Origin: Gadus chalcogrammus | Taxonomy: Eukaryota; Chordata; Actinopteri; Gadiformes; Gadidae | Reading direction: 5' to 3' | NCBI RefSeq assembly: GCF_026213295.1 | Contig: NC_079418.1 | Span: 5,157,887 to 5,221,886 of the forward strand | Length of the DNA: 64,000 nucleotides | In this document: positions 48,909-62,251 of the stretch, piece after piece | Numbering within the stretch: position 1 is the stretch's first letter | Layout: each line of letters opens with the position of its first letter | Program-made: the position numbers and the translations under genes | The notes under the pieces: generated by a model | Database searches by the model: none | What the model saw: the letters and a program-made list of their open reading frames with translations, nothing else | Told to the model about the DNA's origin: nothing

Positions 48909-50279
48909 TTTTTATACTTACCTCCCTAAAAGTGTGCCCACAGCCCAAACCGTAAATGGTGCAGACATGCCAAATGCATGACTAGATCAAGATCCGTGGC
49001 GACTACGCAGACGACAAAATCCAGACATGCCGGCCACTAGGTGGCGCTATACCAAGGAATACGCGTTTGGGGCTATAACTCCCACACCGAACCTCCCACA
49101 GTCAAAAACGTTATACCCACAGATGCACTGGAGTCTGCTGCATCTTTTGGGCTAGGCCACGCCCATTTGCGTCTATGAATATTTTTCGCTAAATCGCGAA
49201 AACCGCAAAACAGTTTTTTCCCTACTCCTCCCACATTTCTTGACCAATCAACACCAAACTTTGCACACGACATCTTCAGACGCACACGCAAAGGAATCAT
49301 CAACAGCTTTTTTATCCGACCTTCGACGACGAAACGGTAGCGTTTTGAATATTTGTTTATTGGCTACGTTTTACGTCGAAACGCAAAAATTCAAAGAATA
49401 CCAAAAGTAGACGTCGGATCAAGTCCAAATTTTAGACACATGTCGGTGCTACCCTTAATGGCGTTCAATAAAGAATTCGGAATATTTCGCCATTAGGGGG
49501 CGCAATAAACGAGGAAATTGTATATCTTCTAATTGGCCAAAGGAATGTTCTTCAAACTATAAGGGAACCATCAAGGGGCAAACACGAGTCTATATAAAAA
49601 ATATGGCCAAGAATTAATAATGTAGGCGGGAGTTATTTGGCAAAGGAAAATTGTCTTTGGAAAATTTCGCCAACAGGGCGGCGCCAAAAAACGACGAAAT
49701 AATATATCTCCTATTTGGCCAATGGAATGTTCTGAAAACGCGTTTTAGGCTATAACTCCCACACCGAAGCTCCCACAGTCAAAAACGTTATACGCACAGA
49801 TTCACTGGAGTCAGCTGCATCCTTTGGCATAGGCCAGGCCCATTTGCGTCAGTATTTTCTTTATGCAAAATCGCAAAAACAGCTAAACTGCCTTTTCGCT
49901 ACTCCTCCCACATTTCTTGCCCAATTGACACCAAACTTTGCACACGACATCTTCAGACGCACACTACAAGAAATCAGCAAAACTATTTTGATCCGACCAT
50001 CGTTGACGAAACGGTAGCGTTTTGAATATATGTTTTGCGTTGCAAATCAGTAAAAACTATTTTGATCCAACGACGACTAAACGGTAGCGGAAAATGCGTT
50101 TGGGGCCAAAACTCCCACACTGAACCTCTCACAGTCAAAACCTTTATATCCACAGGTTGTTCACGGTAGCGTTTTGAATACTTGGTTCGCGTTGTGCCGG
50201 CGAAATGCACATTTCTTGTCGCGTTGTGCCGGCGAAATGCACACTTCTTGGACCCCTGCATAACTGCTTGCAGTTCTAG
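48909..50279 (+). repeat. Family B unit B11 (1371 bp, long type)
   Basis: No module; starts TTTTTATACTTACCTCCC. Shares a three-base loss (CCAACGACGAC for CCAACCGTCGACGAC) with B10, B14 and B18. Confidence 0.88.
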
Positions 50280-51261
50280 TTATTAGGGGTCCAAGCCAAC
50301 AGGTTGGAACCCTATTGTTTTTGTAAGGATTATTAGGGGTCCAAGCCAACAGGTTGGATCCCTATTGTTTTTGTAAGGATTTTTAGGGGTCCAAGCCAAC
50401 AGGTTGGATCCCTATTGTTTTTGTAAGGATTTTTTTTATTATTATTATTATACTACCTCCCCGTGAAAGTGGAACCACAGCCCAAACCGTAAATGGTGCA
50501 CACGCGCCAATTACATGACTAGAACCAGTAACGGCACCGCTACTCAGATAACCAAATCCAGACATGCCGGCCACTAGGTGGCGCTATACCAAGGAGAAAC
50601 ACGTTTGGGGCTATAACTCCCACACTGAACCTCCCAGAGTCCAAAAACTTGTACACACAGATGCACTGGAGTCTGCTGCATCTTTTGGCCTAGGCCACGC
50701 CCATTTGCGTCCATGAATATTTTTCGCTAAATCGCGAAAACCGCAAAACTGTTTTTTCCCTACTCCTCCCACATTTCTTGACCAATCAACACCAAACTTT
50801 GCACGATACATCTACAGACGCACACGCAAAGGAATCATCAACAGTTTTTTGATCCGACGTTCGACGACGAAACGGTAGCGTTTTGAATATTGGTATATTA
50901 GCTAAATTAGATGTGGAAAATCAAAAATCCAAAAAAATCCAAAATTAGACATCGGATCGAGTCCAAATTCTACACACATGTTGGTGCTAACCCTATTGAC
51001 GTTCGATAAAAATTTCGGACAATTTCGCCGTTAGGGGGCGCAATAAACGAGAAAATTTTATATCTTCTACAAAATTTCGCTGCGAAAACGCTACACTAAC
51101 TTCTCGCTACTCCTACCAATCAAATCCTTTGTATCCACAGGTTCAGGGTAGCGTTTTGAACACATGCTTCGCGTTGTGCCGGCGAAATGCACATTTCTTG
51201 TCGCATTGTGCCGGCGAAATGCACACTTCTTGGACCCCTGCATAACTGCTTGCAGTTCTAG
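50280..51261 (+). repeat. Family B unit B12 (982 bp, short type, three modules)
   Basis: Modules start at 50285, 50335 and 50385 with an exact 50-bp period. The first has GGAACCC instead of GGATCCC. CTCF-consensus core at 50571-50584. Nearly identical to B15, about 3.2 kb downstream. Confidence 0.88.
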
Positions 51262-52075
51262 TTATTATTATTATTATTATTATTATTATACTTCCTTCCC
51301 TAAAAGTGGGCCCACACCCCAAACCGTAAATGGTGCGGACACGCCAATTGCATGACTAGATCCATGTCTGTGATGTGTATGCAGACGACAAAATCCGGAC
51401 ACGCCGGTCACTAGGTGGCGCTATACCAAGGAATACGCGTTTGGGGCTATAACTCCCACACCGAACCTCCCACAGTCCAAAAACTTGTACCCACATATTC
51501 ACTGGAGTCTGCTGCATCTTTTGGGCTAGGCCACGCCCATTTGCGTCTATGAATATTTTTCGCTAAATCGCGAAAACCGCAAAACAGTTTTTTCCCTACT
51601 CCTCCCACATTTCTTGACCAATCAACACCAAACTTTGCACACGACATCTTCAGACGCACACGCAAAGGAATCATCAACAGTTTTTTTATCCGACCTTCGA
51701 CGACGAAACGGTAGAGTTTTGAATATTTGTTTATTAGCTAAATTAGACGTGGAAAATCAAAAATCAAAAAAATTCCAGAATTAGACATCGGATCAAGTCC
51801 AAACTTTAGACACATGTCGGTGCTACCCTTAATGGCGTTCAAAAAAAAAATCGGAATATTTCGCCATTAGGGGGCGCAATAAACGAGGAAATTGTATATC
51901 TTCTACAAAAATTTCGCCGCGAAAACGCTACACTGACTTCTCGCTACTCCACAGGTTCAGGGTAGCGTTTTCAACACATGCTTCGCGTTGTGCCGGCGAA
52001 ATGCACATTTCTTGTCGCGTTGTGCCGGCGAAATGCACACTTCTTGGACCCCTGCATAACTGCTTGCAGTTCTAG
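51262..52075 (+). repeat. Family B unit B13 (814 bp, short type)
   Basis: Starts with an ATT tract and CTTCCTTCCCTAAAAGTGG. Near-identical sisters are B16 and the body of B19. The CTCF-like core begins TCACTAGG. Confidence 0.88.
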
Positions 52076-53492
52076 TTAGGGGTCCAAGCCAACAGGTTGG
52101 ATCCCTATTGTTTTTGTAAGGATTATTATTCTTACCCCCCTAAAAGTGGGACCACAGCCCAAACCGTAAATGGTGCCGACACGCGAATCACATGACTAGA
52201 TCCAGATCTGTTCGGACTAAGCAGACGACAAAATCCAGACGCGCCGGTCACTAGGTGGCGCTATACCAAGGAATACGCGTTTGGGGCTATAACTCCCACA
52301 CCGAACCTCCCACATTCAAAACCTTGTACACCCAGATGCACTGGAGTCTGCTGCATCTTTTGGCATAGGCCACGCCCATTTGCGTCTATGAATATTTTTC
52401 GCTAAATCGCGAAAACCGCAAAACTGTTTTTTCCCTACTCCTCCCACATTTCTTGACCAATCGACACCAAACTTTGCACACGGCATCTTCAGACGCACAC
52501 GCAAAGAAATCATCAACACCTTTTTGATCCGACCTTCGACGACGAAACGGTAGCGTTTTGAATATTTGTTTATTGGCTACGTTTTACGTCGAAACGCAAA
52601 AATTCAAAGAATACCAAAAGTAGACGTCGGATCAAGTCCAAATTTTAGACACATGTCGGTGCTACCCTTAATGGCGTTCAATAAAGAATTCGGAATATTT
52701 CGCCATTAGGGGGCGCAATAAACGAGGAAATTGTATATCTTCTAATTGGCCAAAGGAATGTTCTTCAAACTATAAGGGAACCATCAAGGGGCAAACACGA
52801 GTCTATATAAAAAATATGGCCAAGAATTAATAATGTAGGCGGGAGTTATTTGGCAAAGGAAAATTGTCTTTGGAAAATTTCGCCAACAGGGCGGCGCCAA
52901 AAAACGACGAAATAATATATCTCCTATTTGGCCAATGGAATGTTCTGAAAACGCGTTTTAGGCTATAACTCCCACACCGAAGCTCCCACAGTCAAAAACG
53001 TTATACGCACAGATTCACTGGAGTCAGCTGCATCCTTTGGCATAGGCCAGGCCCATTTGCGTCAGTATTTTCTTTATGCAAAATCGCAAAAACAGCTAAA
53101 CTGCCTTTTCGCTACTCCTCCCACATTTCTTGCCCAATTGACACCAAACTTTGCACACGACATCTTCAGACGCACACTACAAGAAATCAGCAAAACTATT
53201 TTGATCCGACCATCGTTGACGAAACGGTAGCGTTTTGAATATATGTTTTGCGTTGCAAATCAGTAAAAACTATTTTGATCCAACGACGACTAAACGGTAG
53301 CGGAAAATGCGTTTGGGGCCAAAACTCCCACACTGAACCTCTCACAGTCAAAACCTTTATATCCACAGGTTGTTCACGGTAGCGTTTTGAATACTTGGTT
53401 CGCGTTGTGCCGGCGAAATGCACATTTCTTGTCGCGTTGTGCCGGCGAAATGCACACTTCTTGGACCCCTGCATAACTGCTTGCAGTTCTAG
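52076..53492 (+). repeat. Family B unit B14 (1417 bp, long type, one module)
   Basis: The module starts at 52078. The body matches B18 and the first half of B20 (CACGCGAATCACATGACTAG). Confidence 0.88.
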
Positions 53493-54478
53493 TTATTAGG
53501 GGTCCAAGCCAACAGGTTGGAACCCTATTGTTTTTGTAAGGATTATTAGGGGTCCAAGCCAACAGGTTGGATCCCTATTGTTTTTGTAAGGATTTTTATT
53601 AGGGGTCCAAGCCAACAGGTTGGATCCCTATTGTTTTTGTAAGGATTTTTTTTATTATTATTATTATACTACCTCCCCGTGAAAGTGGAACCACAGCCCA
53701 AACCGTAAATGGTGCACACGCGCCAATTACATGACTAGAACCAGTACCGGCACCGCTACTCAGATAACCAAATCCAGACATGCCGGCCACTAGGTGGCGC
53801 TATACCAAGGAGAAACACGTTTGGGGCTATAACTCCCACACCGAACCTCCCAGAGTCCAAAAACTTGTACACACAGATGCACTGGAGTCTGCTGCATCTT
53901 TTGGCCTAGGCCACGCCCATTTGCGTCTATGAATATTTTTCGCTAAATCGCGAAAACCGCAAAACTGTTTTTTCCCTACTCCTCCCACATTTCTTGACCA
54001 ATCAACACCAAACTTTGCACACGGCTTCTTCAGACGCACACGCAAAGGAATCATCAACAGTTTTTTGATCCGACCTTCGACGACGAAACGGTAGAGTTTT
54101 GAATATTTGTTTATTAGCTAAATTAGACGTGGAAAATTAAAAATCCAAAAAAATCCAAAAGTAGACATCGGATCGAGTCCAAATTCTACAAACATGTTGG
54201 TGCTAACCTTAATGACGTTCGATAAAATTTTCGGACAATTTCGCAGTTAGGGGGCGCAATAAACGAGGAAATTGTATATCTTCTACAAAATGTCGCCGCG
54301 AAAACGCTACACTGACTTCTCGTTACTCCTACCACAGTCAAATCCTTTGTATCCACAGGTTCAGGGTAGCGTTTTGAACCGAGCTTCGCGTTGTGCCGGC
54401 GAAATTCACATTTCTTGTCGCGTTGTGCCGGCGAAATGCACACTTCTTGGACCCCTGCATAACTGCTTGCAGTTCTAG
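53493..54478 (+). repeat. Family B unit B15 (986 bp, short type, three modules)
   Basis: Modules start at 53498, 53548 and 53601; the third is preceded by an extra ATT. Sister of B12. Confidence 0.88.
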
Positions 54479-55289
54479 TTATTATTATTATTATTATTAT
54501 TATACTTCCTTCCCTAAAAGTGGGCCCACACCCCAAACCGTAAATGGTGCGGACACGCCAATTGCATGACTAGATCCATGTCTGTGATGTGTATGCAGAC
54601 GACAAAATCCGGACACGCCGGTCACTAGGTGGCGCTATACCAAGGAATACGCGTTTGGGGCTATAACTCCCACACCGAACCTCCCACAGTCCAAAAACTT
54701 GTACCCACATATTCACTGGAGTCTGCTGCATCTTTTGGGCTAGGCCACGCCCATTTGCGTCTATGAATATTTTTCGCTAAATCGCGAAAACCGCAAAACA
54801 GTTTTTTCCCTACTCCTCCCACATTTCTTGACCAATCAACACCAAACTTTGCACACGACATCTTCAGACGCACACGCAAAGGAATCATCAACAGTTTTTT
54901 TATCCGACCTTCGACGACGAAACGGTAGAGTTTTGAATATTTGTTTATTAGCTAAATTAGACGTGGAAAATCAAAAATCAAAAAAATTCCAGAATTAGAC
55001 ATCGGATCAAGTCCAAACTTTAGACACATGTCGGTGCTACCCTTAATGGCGTTCAAAAAAAAAATCGGAATATTTCGCCATTAGGGGGCGCAATAAACGA
55101 GGAAATTGTATATCTTCTACAAAAATTTCGCCGCGAAAACGCTACACTGACTTCTCGCTACTCCACAGGTTCAGGGTAGCGTTTTCAACACATGCTTCGC
55201 GTTGTGCCGGCGAAATGCACATTTCTTGTCGCGTTGTGCCGGCGAAATGCACACTTCTTGGACCCCTGCATAACTGCTTGCAGTTCTAG
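54479..55289 (+). repeat. Family B unit B16 (811 bp, short type)
   Basis: No module. Sister of B13 at an offset of about 3214 bp, forming the second half of a B12-B13 / B15-B16 duplication. Confidence 0.88.
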
Positions 55290-56776
55290 TTAGGGGTCCA
55301 AGCCAACAGGTTGGATCCCTATTGTTTTTGTAAGGATTATTAGGGGTCCAAGCCAACAGGTTGGATCCCTATTGTTTTTGTAAAGATTTTTCTTTTTATT
55401 TTTATTATACTTACCCCCCTAAAAGTGGGTCCACAGCCCAAACCGTAAATGGTGCCGACACGCCAATTGCATGACTAGATCCAGATCTCTTCGGACTACG
55501 CAGAGGACCAAATCCAGACATGCCGGCCACTAGGTGGCGCTATACCAAGGAATACGCGTTTGGGGCTATAACTCCCACACCGAACCTCCCAGAGTCCAAA
55601 AACTTGTACACACAGATGCACTGGAGTCTGCTGCATCTTTTGGGCTAGGCCACGCCCATTTGCGTCTATGAATATTTTTCGCTAATTCGCGAAAACCGCA
55701 AAACAGTTTTTTCCCTACTCCTCCCACATTTCTTGACCAATCAACACCAAACTTTGCACACGACATCTTCAGACGCACACGCAAAGGAATCATCAACAGT
55801 TTTTTTATCCGACCTTCGACGACGAAACGGTAGCGTTTTGAATATTTGTTTATTGGCTACGTTTTACGTCGAAACGCAAAAATTGAAAGAATACCAAAAG
55901 TAGACGTTGGATCAAGTCCAAATTTTAGAAACATGTCGGTGCTACCTTTATTGGCGTTCAATAAAGAATTCGGAATATTTCGTCATTGGGGGGCGCAATA
56001 AACGAGGAAATTGTATATCTTCTAATTGGCCAAAGGAATGTTCTTCAAACTATAAGGGAACCATCAAGGGGCAAACCCGAGTCTATATAAAAAATATGGC
56101 CAAGAATTAATAATGTAGGCGGGAGTTATTTGGCAAAGGAAAATTGTCTTTGGAAAATTTCGCCAGCAGGGCGGCGCCAAAAAACGACGAAATAATATAT
56201 CTCCTATTTGGCCAATGGAATGTTCTGAAAACGCGTTTTAGGCTATAACTCCCACACCGAAACTCCCACAGTCAAAAACGTTATACGCACAGATTCACTG
56301 GAGTCAGCTGCATCTTTTGGCATAGGCCAGGCCCATTTGCGTCAGTATTTTCTTTATGCAAAATCGCAAAAACAGCTAAACTGCCTTTTCGCTACTCCTC
56401 CCACATTTCTTGCCCAATTGACACCAAACTTTGCACACGACATCTTCAGACGCACACTACAAGAAATCAGCAAAACTATTTTGATCCGACCATCGTTGAC
56501 GAAACGGTAGCGTTTTGAATATATGTTTTGCGTTGCAAATCAGTAAAAACTATTTTGATCCAACCGTCGACGACTAAACGGTAGCGGAAAATGCGTTTGG
56601 GGCCGAAACTCCCACACTGAACCTCTCACAGTCAAAACCTTTATATCCACAGGTTGTTCACGGTAGCGTTTTGAATACTTGGTTCGCGTTGTGCCGGCGG
56701 AATTCACATTTATTGTCGCGTTGTGCCGGCGAAATGCACACTTCTTGGACCCCTGCATAACTGCTTGCAGTTCTAG
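55290..56776 (+). repeat. Family B unit B17 (1487 bp, long type, two modules)
   Basis: Modules start at 55292 and 55342, 50 bp apart. The body differs from B14, so the 3.2 kb period breaks here. A CCATTAGGGGG site is mutated to TCATTGGGGGG near 55983. Confidence 0.87.
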
Positions 56777-58143
56777 TTATTCTTACCCCCCTAAAAGTGG
56801 GACCACAGCCCAAACCGTAAATGGTGCCGACACGCGAATCACATGACTAGATCCAGATCTGTTCGGACTAAGCAGACGACAAAATCCAGACGCGCCGGTC
56901 ACTAGGTGGCGCTATACCAAGGAATACGCGTTTGGGGCTATAACTCCCACACCGAACCTCCCACATTCAAAACCTTGTACACCCAGATGCACTGGAGTCT
57001 GCTGCATCTTTTGGCATAGGCCACGCCCATTTGCGTCTATGAATATTTTTCGCTAAATCGCGAAAACCGCAAAACTGTTTTTTCCCTACTCCTCCCACAT
57101 TTCTTGACCAATCGACACCAAACTTTGCACACGGCATCTTCAGACGCACACGCAAAGAAATCATCAACACCTTTTTGATCCGACCTTCGACGACGAAACG
57201 GTAGCGTTTTGAATATTTGTTTATTGGCTACGTTTTACGTCGAAACGCAAAAATTCAAAGAATACCAAAAGTAGACGTCGGATCAAGTCCAAATTTTAGA
57301 CACATGTCGGTGCTACCCTTAATGGCGTTCAATAAAGAATTCGGAATATTTCGCCATTAGGGGGCGCAATAAACGAGGAAATTGTATATCTTCTAATTGG
57401 CCAAAGGAATGTTCTTCAAACTATAAGGGAACCATCAAGGGGCAAACACGAGTCTATATAAAAAATATGGCCAAGAATTAATAATGTAGGCGGGAGTTAT
57501 TTGGCAAAGGAAAATTGTCTTTGGAAAATTTCGCCAACAGGGCGGCGCCAAAAAACGACGAAATAATATATCTCCTATTTGGCCAATGGAATGTTCTGAA
57601 AACGCGTTTTAGGCTATAACTCCCACACCGAAGCTCCCACAGTCAAAAACGTTATACGCACAGATTCACTGGAGTCAGCTGCATCCTTTGGCATAGGCCA
57701 GGCCCATTTGCGTCAGTATTTTCTTTATGCAAAATCGCAAAAACAGCTAAACTGCCTTTTCGCTACTCCTCCCACATTTCTTGCCCAATTGACACCAAAC
57801 TTTGCACACGACATCTTCAGACGCACACTACAAGAAATCAGCAAAACTATTTTGATCCGACCATCGTTGACGAAACGGTAGCGTTTTGAATATATGTTTT
57901 GCGTTGCAAATCAGTAAAAACTATTTTGATCCAACGACGACTAAACGGTAGCGGAAAATGCGTTTGGGGCCAAAACTCCCACACTGAACCTCTCACAGTC
58001 AAAACCTTTATATCCACAGGTTGTTCACGGTAGCGTTTTGAATACTTGGTTCGCGTTGTGCCGGCGAAATGCACATTTCTTGTCGCGTTGTGCCGGCGAA
58101 ATGCACACTTCTTGGACCCCTGCATAACTGCTTGCAGTTCTAG
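56777..58143 (+). repeat. Family B unit B18 (1367 bp, long type)
   Basis: No module. Near-identical to B14 over its length. Confidence 0.88.
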
Positions 58144-59059
58144 TTATTAGGGGTCCAAGCCAACAGGTTGGAACCCTATTGTTTTTGTAAGGATTATTAG
58201 GGGTCCAAGCCAACAGGTTGGATCCCTATTGTTTTTGTAAGGATTTTTTTATTATTATTATTATTATTATTATACTTCCTTCCCTAAAAGTGGGCCCACA
58301 CCCCAAACCGTAAATGGTGCGGACACGCCAATTGCATGACTAGATCCATGTCTGTGATGTGTATGCAGACGACAAAATCCGGACACGCCGGTCACTAGGT
58401 GGCGCTATACCAAGGAATACGCGTTTGGGGCTATAACTCCCACACCGAACCTCCCACAGTCCAAAAACTTGTACCCACATATTCACTGGAGTCTGCTGCA
58501 TCTTTTGGGCTAGGCCACGCCCATTTGCGTCTATGAATATTTTTCGCTAAATCGCGAAAACCGCAAAACAGTTTTTTCCCTACTCCTCCCACATTTCTTG
58601 ACCAATCAACACCAAACTTTGCACACGACATCTTCAGACGCACACGCAAAGGAATCATCAACAGTTTTTTTATCCGACCTTCGACGACGAAACGGTAGAG
58701 TTTTGAATATTTGTTTATTAGCTAAATTAGACGTGGAAAATCAAAAATCAAAAAAATTCCAGAATTAGACATCGGATCAAGTCCAAACTTTAGACACATG
58801 TCGGTGCTACCCTTAATGGCGTTCAAAAAAAAAATCGGAATATTTCGCCATTAGGGGGCGCAATAAACGAGGAAATTGTATATCTTCTACAAAAATTTCG
58901 CCGCGAAAACGCTACACTGACTTCTCGCTACTCCACAGGTTCAGGGTAGCGTTTTCAACACATGCTTCGCGTTGTGCCGGCGAAATGCACATTTCTTGTC
59001 GCGTTGTGCCGGCGAAATGCACACTTCTTGGACCCCTGCATAACTGCTTGCAGTTCTAG
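58144..59059 (+). repeat. Family B unit B19 (916 bp, short type, two modules)
   Basis: Modules start at 58149 (GGAACCC variant) and 58199. They are followed by a B13/B16-type body. Confidence 0.88.
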
Positions 59060-61083
59060 TTAGGGGTCCAAGCCAACAGGTTGGATCCCTATTGTTTTTG
59101 TAAGGATTATTATTCTTACCCCCCTAAAAGTGGGACCACAGCCCAAACCGTAAATGGTGCCGACACGCGAATCACATGACTAGATCCAGATCTGTTCGGA
59201 CTAAGCAGACGACAAAATCCAGACGCGCCGGTCACTAGGTGGCGCTATACCAAGGAATACGCGTTTGGGGCTATAACTCCCACACCGAACCTCCCACATT
59301 CAAAACCTTGTACACCCAGATGCACTGGAGTCTGCTGCATCTTTTGGCATAGGCCACGCCCATTTGCGTCTATGAATATTTTTCGCTAAATCGCGAAAAC
59401 CGCAAAACTGTTTTTTCCCTACTCCTCCCACATTTCTTGACCAATCGACACCAAACTTTGCACACGGCATCTTCAGACGCACACGCAAAGAAATCATCAA
59501 CACCTTTTTGATCCGACCTTCGACGACGAAACGGTAGCATTTTGAATATTTGTTTATTAGCTAAATTAGACGTGGAAAATCATAAATCCAGAAAAATCCA
59601 AAAGTAGACATCGGAACGAGTCCAAATTTTACAGACATGTTGGTGCTAACCTTAATGTCGTTCAATAAAATTTTCGGAATATTTCGCCATTAGGGGGCGC
59701 AATAAACGAGGAAATTGTATATCTTCTTATTGGCCAAAGGAATGTTCTTCAAACTCAAAGGAAACCATCAAGGGGCAAACCCCAGTCTATATAAAAAATA
59801 TGGCCAAGAATTATTAATGTGGGCGGGAGTTATTTGGCAAAGGAAAATTGTCTTTGGAAAATTTCGCCACAAGGGGTCGCAAATAAACGACGAAATAATA
59901 TATCTCCTAACTGGCCAATGGAATGTTCTGAAAACGCGTTTTGGGCTATAACTCCAACACCGAAGCTCCCACAGTCAAAACCTTTATATCCACAGATTCA
60001 CTGGAGTCAGCTGCATCTTTTGGCATACGCTGTTTCTCAATTTTTGAACACATGCTTCGCGTTGTGCCGGCGAAATGCACACTTCTTGTTATTATTCTTA
60101 CCCCCCTAAAAGTGGGACCACAGCCCAAACCGTAAATGGTGCCGACACGCGAATTGCATGACTATATCCAGATCTGTTCGGACTAAGCAGACGACAAAAT
60201 CCAGACGCGCCGGTCACTAGGTGGCGCTATACCAAGGAATACGCGTTTGGGGCTATAACTCCCACACCGAACCTCCCACATTCAAAACCTTGTACACACA
60301 GATGCACTGGAGTCTGCTGCATCTTTTGGCATAGGCCACGCCCATTTGCGTCTATAATTTTTTTTCGCGAAAACCGCAAAACTGTATTTTCGCTACTCCT
60401 CCCACATTTCTTGACCAATTGACACAAAACTTTGCCCACGGCATCTTCAGACGCACACGCAAAGGAATCATCAACAGTTTTTTGATCCGACTTTCGACGA
60501 CGAAACGGTAGCGTTTGGAATATTGGTTTATTAGCTAAATTAGACGTGGAAAATCAAAAATCCCAAAAAATCAAAAATAGACATCGGATCGAGTCCAAAT
60601 TTTAGACACATGTCGGAGCTACCCTTACTGGCGTTCAATAAAAAATATTTCGCCATTAGGGGGCGCAATAAACGAGGAAATTGTATATCTTCTAATTGGC
60701 CCAAGGAATGTTCTTCAAACTATAAGGGAACCATCAAGGGGCAAACCCGAGTCTATATAAAAAATATGGCCAAGAATTATTAATGTGGGCGGGAGTTATT
60801 TGGCAAAGGAAAATTGTCCTTGGAAAATTTCGCAACAAGGGGTCGCAAATAAACGACGAAATAACATATCTCCTAACTGGCCAATGGAATGTTCTGAAAA
60901 CGCGTTTTGGGCTATAACTCCCACACCGAAGCTCCCACAGTCAAAACCTTTATATCCACAGATTCACTGGAGTCAGCTGCATCTTTTGGCATACGCTGTT
61001 TCTCAATTTTTGAACACATGCTTCGCGTTGTGCCGGCGAAATGCACACTTCTTGGACCCCTGCATAACTGCTTGCAGTTCTAG
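59060..61083 (+). repeat. Family B compound unit B20 (2024 bp, internal end deleted, recombinant)
   Basis: The module starts at 59062. The first body matches B14/B18 until about 59540, then switches to another subtype. At 60088-60089 the first body stops after CACACTTCTTG and runs into TTATTATTCTTACC, missing exactly the 29 terminal bases. The second body ends normally at CTAG. Confidence 0.87.
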
Positions 61084-61096
61084 TTAGGGGTCCAAG
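61051..61096 (+). other. Unit-unit junction of family B: nested inverted repeats ending in CTAG
   Basis: The outer arms are CTTGGACCCCT (61051-61061) and AGGGGTCCAAG (61086-61096). The inner hairpin AACTGC-TT-GCAGTT (61066-61079) is followed at once by CTAG (61080-61083). A short 3' hairpin followed by CTRR is the usual Helitron 3' end. Helentron-type relatives add matching sub-terminal inverted repeats, which fits here. Confidence 0.75.
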
Positions 61097-62251
61097 CCAA
61101 CAGGTTGGATCCCTATTGTTTTTGTAAGGATTTTTAGGGGTCCAAGCCAACAGGTTGGATCCCTATTGTTTTTGTAAGGATTTTTAGGGGTCCAAGCCAA
61201 CAGGTTGGATCCCTATTGTTTTTGTAAGGATTATTATTCCTATTATTCTTACCCCCCTAAAAGTGGGACCACAGCCCAAACCGTAAATGGTGCCGACACG
61301 CGAATTGCATGACTAGATCCAGATCTGTTCGGACTAAGCAGACGACAAAATCCAGACGCGCCGGTCACTAGGTGGCGCTATACCAAGGAATACGCGTTTG
61401 GGGCTATAACTCCCACACCGAACCTCCCACATTCAAAACCTTGTACACACAGATGCACTGGAGTCTGCTGCATCTTTTGGCATAGGCCACGCCCATTTGC
61501 GTCTATAATTTTTTTTCGCAAAATTGCGAAAACCGCAAAACAGTTTTTTCCCTACTCCTCCCACATTTTTTGACCAATCAACACCAAACTTTGCACACGA
61601 CATCTTCAGACGCACACGCAAAGAAATTATCGGACAGTTTTTTGATCCGACCGTCGACGACGAAACGGTAGCGTTTTGAATATTGGTATATTAGCTAAAT
61701 TAGACGTGGAAAATCAAAAATCCAGAAAAATCCAAAGGTAGACATCGGAACGAGTCCAAATTTTACAGACATGTTGGTGCTAACCTTAATGTCGTTCAAT
61801 AAAATTTTCGGAATATTTCGCCATTAGGGGGCGCAATAAACGAGGAAATTGTATATCTTCTTATTGGCCAAAGGAATGTTCTTCAAACTCAAAGGAAACC
61901 ATCAAGGGGCAAACCCGAGTCTATATAAAAAATATGGCCAAGAATTATTAATGTGGGCGGGAGTTATTTGGCAAAGGAAAATTGTCTTTGGAAAATTTCG
62001 CCACAAGGGGTCGCAAATAAACGACGAAATAATATATCTCCTAACTTGCCAATGGAATGTTCTGAAAACGCGTTTTGGGCTATAACTCCCACACCGAAGC
62101 TCCCACAGTCAAAACCTTTCTATCCACAGATTCACTGGAGTCAGCTGCATCTTTTGGCACACGCTGTTTCTCAATTTTTGAACACATGCTTCGCGTTGTG
62201 CCGGCGAAATGCACACTTCTTGGACCCCTGCATAACTGCTTGCAGTTCTAG
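61084..62251 (+). repeat. Family B unit B21 (1168 bp, three modules)
   Basis: Modules start at 61086, 61136 and 61186, visually identical with an exact 50-bp period. The second half is the subtype with CGCTGTTTCTCAATTTTTG and only one copy of the GCCGGCGAAATG box before the terminus. Confidence 0.88.
61086..61235 (+). repeat. B-type hairpin module, three exact 50-bp copies
   Basis: Three visually identical copies start 50 bp apart (61086, 61136, 61186). The arm AGGGGTCCAAG at 61086-61096 is the exact reverse complement of CTTGGACCCCT at 61051-61061, upstream of the preceding terminal hairpin. Confidence 0.9.

Noticed and set aside
61051..61096. Rho-independent terminator-like hairpins
   Set aside because: The hairpins are unit termini in a eukaryotic satellite, are not followed by a U-tract, and have no gene upstream.
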